Of a stretch of 64,000 nt of DNA, positions 35,766 through 46,845 are shown one piece after another (within the stretch, counting starts at the first letter, position 1; each line of letters begins with the position of its first letter). The DNA is from Melitaea cinxia (lineage: Eukaryota > Arthropoda > Insecta > Lepidoptera > Nymphalidae): NCBI RefSeq assembly GCF_905220565.1, contig NC_059395.1, forward strand, positions 13,371,289-13,435,288. Reading direction: 5' to 3'. Both the position numbers and the translations under genes were made by a program. The notes under the pieces were generated by a model, which was not told the DNA's origin, did not search any database, and was given only the letters and a program-made list of their open reading frames with translations.

Positions 35766-36829
35766 TAATGTTAAACCTTGATCTACCGAGAAGACATAGC
35801 TAACGATTTTTGAGTATATGCACAAAAATAAGTATGACTGCTCATTTCACCACTAATGAAATACCCACTGCGTCTGTGAGAGATTAACTCCACTGTACAA
35901 GTCAAGAGATAGTGGTTTAGACGGGGTGAGTAATGTGTGTCCGTCCCACAACGCGGCAGATAAAATCGGACAATTTCTTTTAGTTTGATTCATTTTAAAT
36001 TAAATCCAAGAAATTAATCAAGTATGGTATGTCAATCTATTCCTCTTTTTTAATCCAAGTATTTGTCAAAGTTTGAATAGAAGTTAGAACTAACATTATG
36101 TAATCTAATGCTTTAAAACTGCCTAAAAAAATAACTTTTAGTTACCGTTCTACTTTTAATAATAGTAAAAATAAAAATAAATAAAAATAAATAAAAATAG
36201 TAAAAACGATTAAAGTTTAAAATTTAATAAAAAAGTAATACTTTGATACTGGTCTATAATAAATTTATACTACAATAAAGTCTGATTTTTTTGAAAGCTT
36301 ATCGAGATACTACAAAAATTTATACTACCAAAATCGACATATTACATTACAACACTAAATTACAGTGAAGTTGATATACAAGCAGGATAATGATATCATT
36401 TGTATTTTAAATTGATCTCGAGCTTCGCAGTAACATATTGCGAGGCAGCGAAATACTTCTTGAGAAAATGTTAATCTATGTTACATATGATATACATCAA
36501 CTCCGTACATGATCCGATGTGAGAAAAGCGGTGGAAATAAGAGTAATATCGAATGTTTCTTCAAATATGCAAGTCATATAACTAAAATGAAATAGCATAA
36601 TTAAAAATATCATACTGCTCTGGAGTCCACATCCATGGACATTTTGTGTTCGAAAGTTAACGTTTCATAAACAAAGCAAGTCATTTTATGAATGCAGGAA
36701 TCGACCACATGAAAGGTTTTCATACCACCACACCGCAACGGTTGTGATACACATACGTTACAAAATTATGTTTAACAAATTGTAACATTTGCTTTAAAAT
36801 CTAGTATTTACTTAGTATTTTGTTTGCAG

Positions 36830-37000
36830 CTATGTTACGGCGCGTCATCGCCGGCCCTTTCGGACCGCGCGCGCTTTCCAACGCTCTTCCGAACACATCC
36901 ATCTGCGACTGTTCATAACCCAACAAGGATTAAACTCATGCAAAAGTTCGGTTGGTCACGCATCGCTATCCTGCAACAAGCTGAAGAAGTTTTTATATCA
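36830..37000 (+). CDS. GABA-B-R1: GABA-B receptor subunit 1, exon 3
   Basis: The 171-bp exon (57 codons, phase 0 at both ends) lies between TGTTTGCAG and GTAAGT. It encodes LCYGASSPALSDRARFPTLF, then RTHPSATVHNPTRIKL, KFGWSRIAILQQ and AEEVFIS, residues 252-308. The YGASSPALS loop corresponds to the second serine-bearing loop that lines the GABA pocket in vertebrate GABBR1 (YGSSSPALS). The hinge-proximal FGWSRIAIL strand is also conserved. The codons are notably GC-rich (CCG, GCC, CGC) compared with flanking introns. Confidence 0.95.
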
Positions 37001-37256
37001 GTAAGTATTACGATTCTACTTACATTCCTATAGTAAAGTTCTCAACGTAGGTACAACCGTTTTTAGTTGTCACTGTGCTTATTATGCTCAAAACTGGCAT
37101 TGAAAGTATTTTAAATCCATATTTAAATCAATTTTCAAGAAGTCAGTGGTTTCTCGTTACCAATTAGAATTTATTGTCCGTCTGATGAGAGAATAATTAC
37201 TTCGCTTCCTTATCTCCGTTTAGCATCTTGGATAGACTAACGGACTAGATTATAAT

Positions 37257-38296
37257 CTATACAAATAAATAAATTGGAGTGTCTGTTTGTAATATTGAAT
37301 AATTGTGTTTGCTCGCAAACGAAAAAAAACCGACTTCAATTACATCGACGAGTAATACAACGTAGATCGACGAAAAAATAGTCAAGTAACTACGCGTTAT
37401 CAAAGATTACTCAAAAAGTAGTTATCAGATCTCAATAAAATTTATATGTGATCACATGACAAACATCAGCTTTCGATTAAATTAAAAATTATTAAAATCG
37501 GTACACCCAGTAAAAAGTTATAGCGGATTTTCAAGAGTTTCTCTCGATTTCTCTGGGATTCCATCATCAGATCCTGGTTTCCTTATAATGTTACTAAACT
37601 AAAAATATCTTCTTTCCAACAAAAAAAGAATTATCAAAATCGCTACACCCAGTAAAAAGTTATTGCGGATTTTCAAGAGTTTCCCTCGATTTCTCTGGGA
37701 TCCCATTATCAGATCCCGGTTTTCTTATCATGGTACCAAACTAGGGATATCTTCTTTCTAACAAAAAAAGAAGTATCAAAATCGGTACATCCAGTAGAAA
37801 GTTATGCGGTATAATACAACGTAGGTCGACGAAAAAAGCGTCAAGTATAAACGCATTATTAGATATAACTCGAAAAGTAGTTGTTAGATCTCAAATAAAT
37901 TTAAATGGGTGGTCCCATTTAAATTTACACCATTGCCACACACCACCTTTCGATTAAAAAAAATTGTGGAAATCGGTCCACATGGGCAAAAGTTCTGATG
38001 TTAACATACATAAAAAAAAAATTACAGTCGAATTGAGAACCTCCTCCTTTTTTGGAACTCGGTTAAAAAACAGCTTTTTACTAAAAACTCATGAATTTAT
38101 TCACGGTACATATACCAAAATAACATTTTTTACAATTTTTGTCTGTCTGTCTGTCTGTCTGTTTGTTCCGGCTAATTTCTCATACGGCTGGACGGATTTT
38201 GACGGGACTTTCACTGGCAGATAGCTGATATAATAAGGAGTAACTTAAGCTATTTTTTTTAAGTTCCACGCGGACGAAATTACGGGCACAGCTAGT
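37257..38296 (+). mobile_element. Family D repeat split by a family E element
   Basis: The family D start, 'atctatacaaataaataaat' through 'gtctgtttgtaatatt', is at 37257-37299. Family D resumes at about 38068 with 'cagctttttactaaaaactc', runs through (CTGT)n at 38142-38162 and ends 'gggcacagctagta' at 38296. Between them sits a family E element. Confidence 0.75.
37304..38067 (+). mobile_element. Family E element inserted in a family D repeat
   Basis: It runs from 'ataattgtgtttgctcgcaa' and 'aaaaaaaaccgacttcaatt' to 'cctccttttttggaactcgg'. Inside are two near-identical blocks of about 165 bp: 'ttcaagagtttctctcgatt' at 37529 and 'ttcaagagtttccctcgatt' at 37672. Near 37902-37925 is a perfect palindrome around 'aaatgggtggtcccattt'. 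Confidence 0.7.
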
Positions 38297-38739
38297 ATAA
38301 AATAAAATTACTGTAAAAAAATTTAGTCGTTAAACGAAATAGCCGATTATTAACTGTATATATTAATCATGCAAATTAACTATTGGTAGCTAACTAAAAC
38401 GTTTATTTTATCGAATACCACAAACATTATTAACCTGCAATTAATATAAAGTAAACAGGCAGTTGAACGGAACGCACGAGGGGTTATAAAAACTTTTTAT
38501 ACATTTCAACGAGAAACTGTGTTAATATTATGAAAATAAAAAATAGATCGCTTGAGCGCAAACGTACAATATCTAACTTTAAAATATGTCTTGTGATATT
38601 TCTATATTAATTTTTAGAACACTAAATTTTTTTTTTTTGTTTATACTATAAAATACATAATGATACTTTATTAAATGACTATACAATTGTTTAAATATCC
38701 AAGTTATGCTTTTAGACTTATATATAAAATGTTAGTTAG

Positions 38740-39225
38740 ATTTTTATTAAATTTTATGTGCATATCCAGTAGGTCTGAGAATCGGGCAACATTTATTTTT
38801 CATACACCTAAGTTATACACCTAAGTTCTGCAATCCTTGAAGACAAAAGTCTTCGAGCAATGCGTCCTGCCTGTGTTAACATACGGAGCCGAGACGTAGA
38901 CACTGACGAAGGGACTGGTCCACAAGTTTAAAGTCGCTCAACGAGCAATGGAGTGGGCTATGCTTGGAGTTTCTCTCAAATATAGGATTAAAAATGAGAC
39001 TATCCGCGAGAGAACGAAAGTAACCGACATAGCCCACAGAATTACCAAGTTGAAGTGGCAGTGAGCTGGTCATCTGTGTCGCAGGACCGATGGCCGTTGG
39101 AGCAGACGGGTCCTGGAGTGGAGAACAGTAGTGGACTGCAATAGGCTGAGCTGAAGTTATAAGGGGGGGGGGGATTAAGGGGGCTAATATGTGGCAAAAC
39201 AATGTTTGCGGGGTCAGCTAGTAAA
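38740..39225 (+). repeat. Family F repeat split by an RTE fragment
   Basis: The left part ends 'acacctaagttata' (38817) and the right part resumes 'aagttataagggggg' (39154). It ends 'gcggggtcagctagta' near 39223. AAGTTATA is duplicated (38810-38817 and 39154-39161), as expected for a retrotransposon insertion. Confidence 0.65.
38818..39153 (+). pseudogene. RTE-clade reverse transcriptase fragment
   Basis: Translation with interruptions gives 'FEQCVLPVLTYGAET', a stop, 'KFKVAQRAMEWAMLGVSL', 'RIKNETIRERTKVTDIAHRI', another stop, then 'GHLCRRTDGRWSRRVLEWR'. This is the typical RTE C-terminal domain. It is related to the pseudogene at 61500-62395. Two in-frame stops make it non-functional. Confidence 0.8.
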
Positions 39226-39481
39226 TTATAAATATTGTATAGGATTACCAAACCTAAAACATATATTGCCGTCTACTTACTAAAGAAAACCATACGATAG
39301 TCAATCTCACGTTTCGATTATAATGGTGGAAAACAGAGCATAGGCAAATGTTAATAAGGTGAAATTGTGCTAGTCGTCTAATACCACCATAAATTCTGAG
39401 GCCTTGAACTCATTTAGATAGATAGGTTACAACAATCTTTTTGCTTTTTTGCGGTGAGATGAAATTACATTGTATTTGATA

Positions 39482-39820
39482 CTAGCTGTGCTCGCGACTT
39501 AGTCCACCTAGAATTTAACAAAAAGTTATTGTTCAGTTCGCAGTTATAAAATAAAATAAAAAATCTGTAATAAAAGCAGCCAAAAAAGTAACTTATACTC
39601 TTTATTACATCGGCTATCCGCCAGTGAAAGTACCGTCAAAATCGGTCCAGCGGTTTCAAAGATTAGTCGGAACAAACAGACAGACAGACAGATAAATATG
39701 AAAAAAAAATGTTATTTTGGTATATGTACCGTGTATAAAATATCCATGTGCATTTAGTAAAAAAGTGGTTATTTAATATTACAAACAGTCACTACAATTT
39801 TATTTATTTGTATAGCTATA
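39482..39820 (-). repeat. Interspersed repeat family D copy
   Basis: The minus-strand copy has its tail at 39482-39515 and the (GACA)n block at 39675-39692. It is immediately followed by a family E element, the same pair of families that is nested at 37257-38296. Confidence 0.7.
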
Positions 39821-39833
39821 CATAATATACACT

Positions 39834-40437
39834 TTTTTACCGACTTCCAAAAAAGGAGGAGGTTCATAATTCGACTGTATTTTTTTTATGTATGTTACAT
39901 CAGAACTTTTGACCGTGTGGACCGATTTCGACAATTTTTTTTTAATCGAAAGGTGGTGTGTGTCAATTGGTCCCATTTAAATTTATTTGAGATCTAACAA
40001 CTACTTTTCGAGTTATATCTAATAATGCGTTTTTACTTGACGCTTTTTTCGTCGACCTACGTTATATTATACCGCATAACTTTCTACTGGATGTACCGAT
40101 TTAAATAATTCTTTTTTTGTTGGAAAGAAGATATCTCTAGTTTAGTATAATGATAAGGAAACCAGGATCTGATGATAGGATCCTAGAGAAATCGAGGGAA
40201 ACTCTTGAAAATCCGCAATAACTTTTTACTGGGTTTACCGATTTTAATAACTTTTAATTTAATCGAAAGCTGATGTTTGTCATGTGGTCACATATAAATT
40301 TTATTGAGATCTGATAACTACTTTTTGAGTAATCGTTGATAACGCGTAGTTACTTGACTATTTTTTCGTCGATCTACGTTGTATTACTACGTCGATGTAA
40401 TTGAAGTCGGTCTTTTTTCGTTTGCGAGCCAACACAA
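39834..40437 (-). mobile_element. Family E inverted-repeat element
   Basis: Its ends are 'taccgacttccaaaaaagga' (39839) and 'gaagtcggtcttttttcgtt' (40404-40423). The order of internal blocks is the inverse of the copy at 37304-38067, which places it on the minus strand relative to that copy. Confidence 0.7.
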
Positions 40438-42104
40438 TTATGTAGCAATAGATATTGTTGTTTTCGCTATGTAAGCTTCATCACAACTTTGAGAATTACA
40501 CATTTCTACTAAACAAATCATTTTAGGAAAGGTCTGGTAAGATATATATAGATAAAATTTATTTAATTTTGTTTGGTACTAAACAAAAAAAAATAGTATC
40601 TACAGTAAAAGAAATGTGCGTTAACGACAAAGTCAAATATTAAAAGGTATAGCGAACCTACCGAAGTAATTTCAGAAATAAAAATCTGGAAAACATAATA
40701 GAACTTCACTACTCAATTACTGCTAATAAAAGTGTAGGCTTTCCGCGAAAAGTAAATTTATTATTTATTAACCACCTCTAAATCGATAAGGTGCTGAATG
40801 TAATAAAAACCTAATGTTACTGTTGTAATGTATATAGGTCGCACCGCTCGCGCTCGTGCATGTCTCAGTCGAGTCGATTTGCAGTAAGATGCTTATTTGT
40901 ATCGACATCGAGTGGATTTTGACACGCTACAAAACTTACCTACAAATAGACTAACATGTAACTACGTGTATTATATTTAGCAGTTATTATAATATTAATT
41001 AGAACCTTATATAAAGAAACCTTCTCATTATTTATTATTTGGTGGAACTAATCACACAACTTTTTTTTAACATACTTAAAAGCTGGCATTAGAATCTTGA
41101 GGTAGTAACCTGCGTTTATTACTACAAAAGTTTTCGCTGTCCGAAGTATTCCGAGGCGAGATCAAAGCACATTATGCCATTATATTTACGCATTGTCTTC
41201 TACTTCTTGTTATTGTAAAGAAAACTGGTGACGTGATTGACCGCAAATATTCGTAGGCGATGTGCAAACGGTTGTTTGTATGTGCTGTTGCCAAGCTTTA
41301 GCGCCTTAACCCTTCACTATTTACTTTGTGCACAAACAGTTTGTTTAGTGTTGTTTTCAGAATTACATATGTACATATACTTACGTGAATTACAGTGATC
41401 CTACGTATTTCAAGATGCTTTTTACGCAAATTTAGAAGGTAATTCGCTGTATTAAAATGTTACGCATATAAAGGTTTATAATAATTCGTGTGTGTATGTT
41501 CGTTTTCAAGCAAAAACAACTAATATTAATGCGATGAATTTTAATACACAACTAAACATTAAAAATAAAACACAATATATTCACGACGTTTTAAACTAAT
41601 TTTCTCGCAAACTCGTTTAGAATGAAGTATAAAAATAAAAAACCTTAAAATTAGGATAGAAAACTGATATAACACGATAAAAAAAGATTATTTTCTGATT
41701 CAAAAGAATTTTTAATACTAATAATAAAAATTAAATTTGTAATAACTTGCAAATAAAATATAACAAAAAAAACTGTAGATAACTCAGATAATTAAAGAAT
41801 TAAAGAAGAAGAAAAAAGAAAGAAATTAAGGAAGATAAAATCTATTAACAATTAGATTAAACAAAAATAAAATGCCTGTCTTTTCTTGGGTTTAAGTAAT
41901 TGAATGTTTTTTTTTTTTTTTTGTTAGCGCCTCATACCTAAAATTTAATTTAACATAACACTCAAGTAATTATACTTTTTGATGAACTAGTGACATACTC
42001 CTGCACGTTAAGGTTTGTTTTAGTAATAAAGAAAATGAAAAAGTCACTTGACGTCAAATTACGTGATAGCAGAATTACACAACTAAACTCCACTTGTCTA
42101 TAAT

Positions 42105-42390
42105 ATAAAAATGAGTCGCTGAATGTGTTGCTAAGCGCAAAACTCGAGAACGGTTGGACCGATTTCGCTAATTCTTTTTTTAAAATATTCCTTGAAGTAC
42201 GAGGATGGTTCTTACGGAGAGAAAAATTCTAAAAAAAAAAAATAAATTTCCTGAAAAAGTCTAAAAACAACACTTTTCTATACTCCCATACAAAAGATTT
42301 GTGATAATACTTAAAAGTCAATTTGAACTTTAATACCATACGATAAAGTTTGTGTTAGGCGATACGAAGTTCGCCGGGTCAGCTAGTCAT
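42105..42390 (+). repeat. Interspersed repeat
   Basis: It begins 'tctataatataaaaatgagt', carries 'gaacggttggaccgatttcg' and ends 'cgaagttcgccgggtcagct'. This is a repeat of LINE-tail or Tc1-tail type common in Lepidoptera, with no ORF. Confidence 0.5.
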
Positions 42391-42570
42391 TAATAGAAAG
42401 AAGTCTTATTTTAGACAAATTATTTTAATTGACAGAAAAAATTTGGCCTTTAATGGCCAGTTTCAATACTCTATCTCAAAACTATTTGCTTACTAAAGAT
42501 AGGATTTTAAGCTCCATACAAATTGTGTCAAAAACCTATCGCTACTAAGCAAAAACAAAGCTAGATAGAT

Positions 42571-44644
42571 TTTTTTTTTTTTTTTATTTTTTTTATTTCA
42601 TAAGATACACCAGCGATATACTGTATAGTCATTACAACTATTATTACATTTTTATCTAGTCCGATTACAGTTACCATTACAGGTGTACACAACATTAGAT
42701 ACAATTTGTCCGGTAAAAACAAAATTCAAATTGAAAGTTAAAACTAAAATAAAACAGTAAAATTGCATTGTTTAGATAAATTACACAATAAAAAAAATAT
42801 AATAAATAGCAAAAAGTTAATCAAAAATTGTATACAGAATTGTGATGAGATGAAATTATAATTTTATTACTTTCATAGATTATCATTTAAAGAGATATGT
42901 ATTGAACAATGATAGAAATAATTTAATTTGGAACACAAGTCATAACTATACATACAAATATAATTTTTTCTTAAAACTAAATAAAGTGTCATGAAAAATG
43001 TCAATGTCAATGTCAGGGTTAGTTAAGTTATTGTAAGCATTAATCATTCTATTAATTGGGGAGAATTGTCCTAGATTAGTCTTAGAGAAATTTGAATTAA
43101 AGGGTTTTTGTTGAGAATTTCTAGGTGTACGGCGTGGAACACTGATGCATATCTGGTAGAGCAAGTCGGGGGAATCCAAGTTATTTCGAACAATTTTAAA
43201 CAGGGTTATGAGATCAGTTACTTGTCTTCGCTTTTCCAGGGGATGTAATTTAAAATGTTTTAGGCGAGCGGCGTAGTTGGCTCTGTAGGGACTTGTATTG
43301 TCTTTGAAGGCTAGGTACCTCGTAAAAGAGCGCTGCACCCGCTCTAGCCTGTTGACATGCGCTCTGTAGTGCGGGTTCCATGCCGAGACAGCGTATTCTA
43401 GAATGCTACGTACTAGTCCATTGTAGATCCTGGTGATGCAGTCGGTTCTTTTAAAATCGGCGGTGTTACGCCTGATAAAACCCAGCAATTTCCAGGCCTT
43501 GCTGGCAATATAATCGATGTGATCTTTAAATGTGAGCCGACTATCAAGGATAATGCCGAGATCTCTAATGACAGAGACCTCTTCGAGCTGCTGTTTTTGT
43601 ATGAAGTACTTTGAGTGTACTATGTTCTTCTTGCGGGTGAATTTTATGTGAGCACATTTTGAGGCATTTAATATCATTTTGTTTTTGGTGCACCAGTCTT
43701 GGATAGAGTTTAGGTCCTTCTGGAGTAAGCAACTATCTTCAGCGTTCTTTATAACCCGGTAGATTTTCAGGTCGTCAGCGAAAATGGAGCACTCACTATA
43801 CTTTATGCTTTGGGTAATGTCATTAATGAAGAGCAAGAATAAGATTGGCCCCAAGTGTGAGCCTTGAGGTACTCCTGAAGTAGCGATGAAGGGATCGGAA
43901 GTGTAGCCTTTTACAGTTACGCTAAGAGTTCTATTTACAAGATATAATCTAAACCACGAGAGCAATGGATCGTGGATCCCGTATGCCCCTAGCTTTAAGA
44001 TTAAAATGGAGTGGTCTACTTTATCGAAGGCACTACTAAAATCGGTGTAGATAGAGTCGACTTGCTGCCTGTTATCGACGTTTTTACACAGATCCGATAC
44101 GTAGGCTATAAGGTTTGAGACTGTGGACCGATTGCGGCAGAAACCGTGCTGGCGAACTGACAACATATTGTTCGAATAATGAGACAAAATGGGACATAGA
44201 AGCTTTTCAAAGACTTTCGAGAATACGTTAAGTATGGAAATAGGTCGGTAATTTCGAACGTTGTGCTTTGCTCCTTTCTTAAAGATAGGCAAGATATTTG
44301 CAGCCTTCCATGCATCAGGAAAAGTTGAAGATTCTAAAGATTGATCTAAGATTATTTTAAGAGGTAGGGTTAGATATTTATGACATTTTTTGATGAAAAT
44401 TGGGGGTATACCATCCGGTCCTGCACCTTTGCTTGGATCCAGTGACTTGAGCACTTTATCAATATCTCGTTCCGTTATATAGATCCTAGAGAGTGATTTC
44501 TGAGTAAAAAATTCTGTAAAGTTGTTATCATTGTTTATCTGATTGCTGGTTTGAGCATGACAGAATAGGGAAGAGAAATGTTCTGCAAAAAGATTGCTTA
44601 TTTCGCTACCCGAACTAGTTGTTTTATTGTCAAGGGACATTTCG
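42571..44644 (-). mobile_element. Jockey-like non-LTR retrotransposon, 5'-truncated
   Basis: The element lies on the minus strand. Its A-tail appears as a T-run at 42570-42597, and the body extends to about 44644. GATAGATT occurs just outside each end (42564-42571 and 44645-44652), a probable 8-bp target duplication. The endonuclease region is absent, while the reverse transcriptase frame is fully open. This pattern fits a recent dead-on-arrival insertion. Confidence 0.85.
42946..44640 (-). CDS. Reverse transcriptase ORF of a jockey-like LINE
   Basis: The 564-codon open frame is an RNA-directed DNA polymerase that copies LINE RNA at the insertion site. Visible in order are KGAGPDGIPP near residue 75, NYRPISILN near 131, the YTDFSSAFDKVDHS region near 196, SGVPQGSHLGPILFLLFIND near 255 and the catalytic FADDLKIY near 288. 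After these come 'LGIILDSRLTFKDHI' and the C-terminal 'SAWNPHYRAHVNRLERVQR'. The active-site aspartates are present and no stop or frameshift is seen. The N-terminal endonuclease is missing. The ATG at 44640 lies within the original ORF2 rather than at its natural start. The clade call (jockey/CR1-like) is by motif recall. Confidence 0.9.
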   Translation of the reverse strand: MSLDNKTTSSGSEISNLFAEHFSSLFCHAQTSNQINNDNNFTEFFTQKSLSRIYITERDIDKVLKSLDPSKGAGPDGIPPIFIKKCHKYLTLPLKIILDQSLESSTFPDAWKAANILPIFKKGAKHNVRNYRPISILNVFSKVFEKLLCPILSHYSNNMLSVRQHGFCRNRSTVSNLIAYVSDLCKNVDNRQQVDSIYTDFSSAFDKVDHSILILKLGAYGIHDPLLSWFRLYLVNRTLSVTVKGYTSDPFIATSGVPQGSHLGPILFLLFINDITQSIKYSECSIFADDLKIYRVIKNAEDSCLLQKDLNSIQDWCTKNKMILNASKCAHIKFTRKKNIVHSKYFIQKQQLEEVSVIRDLGIILDSRLTFKDHIDYIASKAWKLLGFIRRNTADFKRTDCITRIYNGLVRSILEYAVSAWNPHYRAHVNRLERVQRSFTRYLAFKDNTSPYRANYAARLKHFKLHPLEKRRQVTDLITLFKIVRNNLDSPDLLYQICISVPRRTPRNSQQKPFNSNFSKTNLGQFSPINRMINAYNNLTNPDIDIDIFHDTLFSFKKKLYLYV

Positions 44645-45267
44645 GATAGATTATTGAAACCGGCCGTTAATTGTTATTTTTATATTGTATTACATTGTTG
44701 CTAACATTAACATTGCTTTTTATAAATACTTGTTTAAGTGTACCTATTGTATCTATAAGTAATTAAGAGAAAGTACATTTTTTTCCAGTTAACGGCATAG
44801 GAATTTTTTATAAAGTAAAATAATCTTCGTTGTCCCTTCTTTTTCTCACAATGTTTTCCTTCATCAAAGAATCTTTTAAAGTTACGATAAAATTTAACAC
44901 TTCTAGCCTTGTTTTTATTTCTCAATTTTGTTTAAACTCTCATATAAATTATATGAGATAATAGAGAAGAAATATCATATGTTGCTTTTGGGGTCATAAT
45001 TTATAATTGGTTTGCTTAAGAAATTGTGCTGTCGGAATAGAGAGACAGAGTATCTGCGCTTCTTGCTTATCTTGCGAGATTATAGTGTTACGACCATCCA
45101 TCTCTTTGTAATATTTCCTTGGTTTATACTACATTTTATTTTTCCTGGCATATTATCAAAATTATTTAGAATTTTTGTTTCTATTATGTTTATATGAATA
45201 TTTATTTTAATTTTAACACAAGGGACATGGTTTAACTTTTCGTCTCAAATAAAAGTAACAATATATT

Positions 45268-45600
45268 ATCTATACAAATAAATTAAATTGGAGTGTCTGT
45301 TTGTAATATTAAAATAACCGCTTTTTACTAAATGCATATGAATGTATACACGGTACATATACCAAAATGTTTTTTTTTACAATTTTTGTCTATCTGTCTG
45401 TTTGTTCCGGCTAAACTCTGAAACAGCTGGACCGATTTTGACAACACTTTCACTGACAGATAGCTGATCTAAAGGAGTAGCTTAGACTATTTTTATTTTA
45501 GAAATTTATTTATTTTATACTGCTGCGAACTACTCTGCGTACTGAAAAATATTTTCTTTATAAAATCCCACGCGGACGAGGTCGCGGGCACAGGCACTTC
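45268..45600 (+). repeat. Interspersed repeat family D, long copy
   Basis: It is nearly complete: 'tctatacaaataaattaaat', 'gtctatctgtctgtttgttc', 'ggaccgattttgacaacact', ending 'cgcgggcacaggca'. It is slightly diverged at the end. Confidence 0.75.
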
Positions 45601-45957
45601 AATAATTTGTTAGGAATTTAAAATGAAGTCGTGTGTATTATTATATATTTTAGGCTTAAGGTCCCGACGTATGAAGTGAGGGTAAAAAAGAGGGTTTCTT
45701 TTCAATAAGCTCATATTTTACATTAGAGAGAATAGAGTGCTAAAAGTCTCCCCAGATAAATCGAGCTAGAGAAATAAAAAGGCTAAGTGTCAACTATATA
45801 TTTCTTTGCACAATTTCAATACATTAAGCAACAGGAGCTGCCAAGATTAAAGTCAATAAAGGTTTTTTGTATATGTGTATACATTTTTGTTAGTGAAGAC
45901 ATTTTTGAGACCTCATTATTTTAGTGATAGTTTTATTTATAATTATTTCTAAATCAC

Positions 45958-46255
45958 TCAATTCAGCCTACCGCAGCCCACTAACGGACACAGGCCTCCA
46001 CAAGTTCGCGCCAAAAATAGCGCGAACTCATGTGTGTTGCCCATAGTCACCACGCTAGGCAGACGGATCGTTGAAGGCGCTGCTCCCCGTTTGCGGCCTG
46101 CGTATTTCAAAACCAGAAGTTTGATGGTTACCCCGCCATCGGTCGGCTTTATAAGTACCAACGTGTTAATGGAACTGTGTTATCCCTTAGTCGCCTCTCA
46201 CGACAACTACGGTAAGAGAGGGCGTGGCTATATTCTTTAATGCCGTAACCACACC
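45958..46255 (-). mobile_element. Family C RTE-derived repeat
   Basis: It matches 6755-7078 with many substitutions. The RTE-like end lies at 45964-45998 reversed, and the 'gtgtggttacggcattaaag' end near 46250. The + and - strand ORFs overlapping it are shadows. Confidence 0.7.
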
Positions 46256-46453
46256 AATTATTACTAAATATTAAAAAAAAATGTCTGAAAATAATGTAAT
46301 TCAAAATCAATAAAGATAAACTTATTATATACATGACTATCTTGTGGCTACTTCGAGAAATAAACACTTTTTTCAAGGATGCCGATTTGACTATATAATT
46401 GTTAATATCTAAGATTTTTATTTTTGTGTTACCCACATTAGGAATTCTAAACA

Positions 46454-46645
46454 TTTTTGAATATCATATCAAAAATTGGCGCCACGGTTCGCTTAAACCG
46501 AAAATTAAAAATTATCATATCGAAAATTTCGCTCGAGCGGGTGCATCGTTCCATAGCTTAATTGGCTAGAGCGCCGACACGGCAAGTCGGAGACGCGGGT
46601 TCGAACCCCGCTGGAGCGGTCAATTTTTGATATGATATTCAAAAA
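46454..46645 (+). mobile_element. 192-bp inverted-repeat element carrying a tRNA-like sequence
   Basis: Perfect 25-bp inverted repeats (46454-46478 and 46621-46645, with core ATATCATATCAAAAAT) bracket the element. A short block 'gcgccacggttcgcttaaac' and then a 72-nt tRNA-like sequence lie inside. Diverged copies with the core on the minus strand are at 55424-55580 and 60578-60765. The sequence left of this copy (46416-46450, 'tgtgttacccacattaggaa') also lies left of the 55424 copy in the same orientation, although the cores point opposite ways. Confidence 0.75.
46547..46618 (+). tRNA. tRNA-like sequence, Ala-type anticodon GGC, probably a pseudogene
   Basis: The acceptor stem CGTTCCA pairs with TGGAGCG, with one G-U. 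The D-arm is TAGCTTAATTGGCTAGAGC. The anticodon stem CCGAC/GTCGG has loop ACGGCAA, which gives GGC at positions 34-36. The T-arm is GCGGGTTCGAACCCCGC. A- and B-box promoters look intact. Position 33 is C instead of the near-invariant T, and the gene sits inside a repeated element. I therefore read it as a transposon-borne tRNA-like sequence rather than a working tRNA. Confidence 0.55.
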
Positions 46646-46679
46646 TATATAATTGTTATTTTTCTTTATGTGTTTTACT

Positions 46680-46845
46680 AGCCGGGAGGCAGCGTCTTCG
46701 GTGCGACAAAGCCAGCCCTGCGGTCACCAACTCATCTGCCCAGCGTGGTGACTTTGGGCAAAACACATGTGTTCACGCCATTTTTGGCGTGAACTTGTGG
46801 AGGCCTATGTCCAGCAGTGGACTGTGATAAGTTGAAATGATGATG
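46680..46845 (+). mobile_element. Family C repeat fragment, opposite orientation
   Basis: It contains 'gcgtcttcggtgcgacaaag', 'cccagcgtggtgactttggg' and 'ggcctatgtccagcagtgg', ending in (ATG)n at 46836-46846. It is the 3' half of family C, 35 bp from the tRNA-bearing element. Confidence 0.75.

Larger units (their letters stand above)
27459..36829 (+). other. Intron 2 of GABA-B-R1
   Basis: The intron is 9.4 kb, with a GTAAGT donor, a TGTTTGCAG acceptor and phase 0. It holds the R1-disrupted fold-back relative (27902-28860), a SINE head (29425-29505), family E and other repeats (32436-33192, 34345-34500), and a SINE/RTE chimera (35322-35765). Stretches 28870-29420, 29510-32430 and 35770-36829 show no gene. 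The 124-codon frame at 31459-31833 is AT-driven and I regard it as chance. Confidence 0.8.
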
